Below the pieces are notes generated by a model. It was not told the DNA's origin, searched no databases, and saw only the letters and a list, made by a program, of their open reading frames with translations. The translations under genes were made by a program, and so were the position numbers. DNA of 64,000 bases, taken from positions 182,276 through 246,275 of the forward strand of contig NZ_VLIY01000007.1 of the NCBI RefSeq assembly GCF_007489285.1. Direction: 5' to 3'. Source of the DNA: Skermania sp. ID1734 (lineage in GTDB: Bacteria; Actinomycetota; Actinomycetes; Mycobacteriales; Mycobacteriaceae). The stretch's first letter is position 1, and every line of letters begins with the position of its first letter. Shown here in pieces: positions 63,068-64,000 of the stretch.

Positions 63068-64000
63068 TTACCCGGCGCGGCGTTGTTGGTCGTCGGGGTC
63101 GTCGTCGGTGGTGAGGTATTCGCCGGGGTGGTGGTAGTTGTTGCGTCGGGGTAGTTGGTTGGGGTCGAGGATGGCGGGTGGGATCCACAGGGTGCGCCCG
63201 GTTTTGGGGTCTTTGATTGTCTGCCAGCCGTTTTCGGTGTCGATGTCGCGGTGATGGGTGTCGCAGGCGAAGGTGAGTTGGTCGATGTCGGTGGGCCCGC
63301 CGTCGGCCCATTCGGCGAGGTGGTGGACTTGGCAGCGGTAGCCGGCGGCGGCGCAGCCGGGTGCGGTGCAGCCGCGGTCTTTGGCGTGCAGCACGATGCG
63401 TTGATCGGGACTGGCGATGCGTTTGGACCGGCCCAGATACAGCGGGCGGCCGTGGTCGTCGAAGAGCACCAGGTAGTGGTGGGCGTGGCCGGCCAGCCGG
63501 ATGAGGTCGCGGATCGGCAGGAGGGCACCGCCGCCGGTGACGGCGTGGCCGGTGGCGTCTTGGAGTTCCTTCAACGTGGTGGAGACGATGACGGTGACCG
63601 GCAGCCCGCGGTGCTGGCCGAGTTGGCCGGAGGCCAGCATGGCCCGGCACAACGCCTTGAGCGCGTCGTGTTGGCGTTGCCCGGTGGTGCGGCGGTCACG
63701 CTTGACGGCGTCCTCGGAGGGTTCCTCGTCGACGGCCGGGTGTTCGTCGTCGGGGTGGCAGGCGCCGGGTTTGGCCCATTTGGCGAAGATCGCCTCCAGG
63801 TAGGCGGCGAGTTCGGGTTCGACACAGAACCGCCCGCTGGTCATCTTGTCCGGACCCTGGGGGTCCATGTGGAAGAAGCGTTTACGAGCGCGGTCGTGTT
63901 CGTCGTAGTCACCGTCGGGATTCAAATACCCGTCGAGGCGGTTGGCCACCCGGCGCAGCTCGTCGGGGCGCAATGTGGCCGCCGCCGTGGCCAGTGCGTG
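63068..64000 (-). CDS. 13E12/DUF222-HNH endonuclease family protein (start beyond window)
   Basis: The visible 310 residues are the DUF222 C-terminal part (RRVANRLDGYLNPDGDYDEH, KALCRAMLASGQLGQHRGLP) and the HNH nuclease: HAKDRGCTAPGCAAAGYRCQ, VHHLAEWADGGPTDIDQLTF and ACDTHHRDI, with the Cys/His zinc ligands in place. The frame is open to the right edge, so the start lies outside. Mycobacterial 13E12-type repeats are multicopy and may be mobile. Confidence 0.93.
   Translation of the reverse strand, partial: HALATAAATLRPDELRRVANRLDGYLNPDGDYDEHDRARKRFFHMDPQGPDKMTSGRFCVEPELAAYLEAIFAKWAKPGACHPDDEHPAVDEEPSEDAVKRDRRTTGQRQHDALKALCRAMLASGQLGQHRGLPVTVIVSTTLKELQDATGHAVTGGGALLPIRDLIRLAGHAHHYLVLFDDHGRPLYLGRSKRIASPDQRIVLHAKDRGCTAPGCAAAGYRCQVHHLAEWADGGPTDIDQLTFACDTHHRDIDTENGWQTIKDPKTGRTLWIPPAILDPNQLPRRNNYHHPGEYLTTDDDPDDQQRRAG

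Overview
The window comes from a mycobacterium outside the M. tuberculosis complex, most likely a Mycolicibacterium or environmental Mycobacterium. GC is high, and the left 15.7 kb keeps the order prs-glmU-tRNA-Gln-TetR-mfd-mazG-lytic transglycosylase-eno-divIC/ftsB-DUF501-ppx. I know that order from the M. tuberculosis Rv1017c-Rv1026 block, here with lhgO and a second TetR gene inserted. PknK, a WS/DGAT acyltransferase, a FadE34-like double acyl-CoA dehydrogenase and a 13E12/DUF222 HNH protein also fit.

Layout. (1) 1-15.9 kb is the housekeeping core, ending in an NDH-2-like flavoprotein and a tRNA with a UAA anticodon. (2) 15.9-19.5 kb, directly after the 3' end of that tRNA, is a small accessory island of orphan genes: a gamma-glutamylcyclotransferase fold, a HTH-like protein, an exported small protein and two tandem cold-shock-like genes, one frameshifted. 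(3) 19.7-25.8 kb is a stress-type block: AraC, VOC, DUF998, DUF5709, a frameshifted hemerythrin, an MBL hydrolase, an intact hemerythrin and a manganese catalase with a SigF-like promoter. (4) 25.8-29.2 kb holds a secreted lipase/TetR pair, a cupin/MarR pair with a near-perfect operator, and an alpha/beta hydrolase. (5) 29.1-36.8 kb is a six-gene beta-oxidation operon (CaiB/AMACR, double ACAD, SDR, MaoC, SRPBCC, SCPx-type thiolase). It reads away from a divergent TetR gene, with a clear promoter and operators between them.

(6) 38.5-51.6 kb is the most unusual region. It encodes an 821-residue exported protein with LGFP cell-wall-binding repeats and a C-terminal NucA/NucB-type DNase domain, followed by a small lipoprotein. 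In inverted orientation about 3 kb away lies an orphan LGFP module. It has no signal peptide, a different C-terminal domain and a three-helix membrane protein right behind it. Between and around them are a large tyrosine recombinase, a truncated partner recombinase, an IS21-family element and a second tyrosine recombinase cut by that element. This arrangement resembles polymorphic-toxin loci with orphan tip cassettes. A 20-residue motif is shared by the DNase protein, its neighbouring lipoprotein and the exported small protein of the tRNA island, linking the two accessory regions.

(7) 51.7-64 kb holds a WhiB domain fused in frame to a HhH-GPD repair protein, a tandem universal stress protein, an internally duplicated small protein, a WS/DGAT enzyme, PknK, a GAF protein, a GAF-AraC regulator, a FadR-type regulator coupled to a fatty-acid-hydroxylase-superfamily membrane enzyme, and the start-truncated DUF222/HNH gene at the right edge.

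All functional statements come from reading motifs and gene order. No database search was run.
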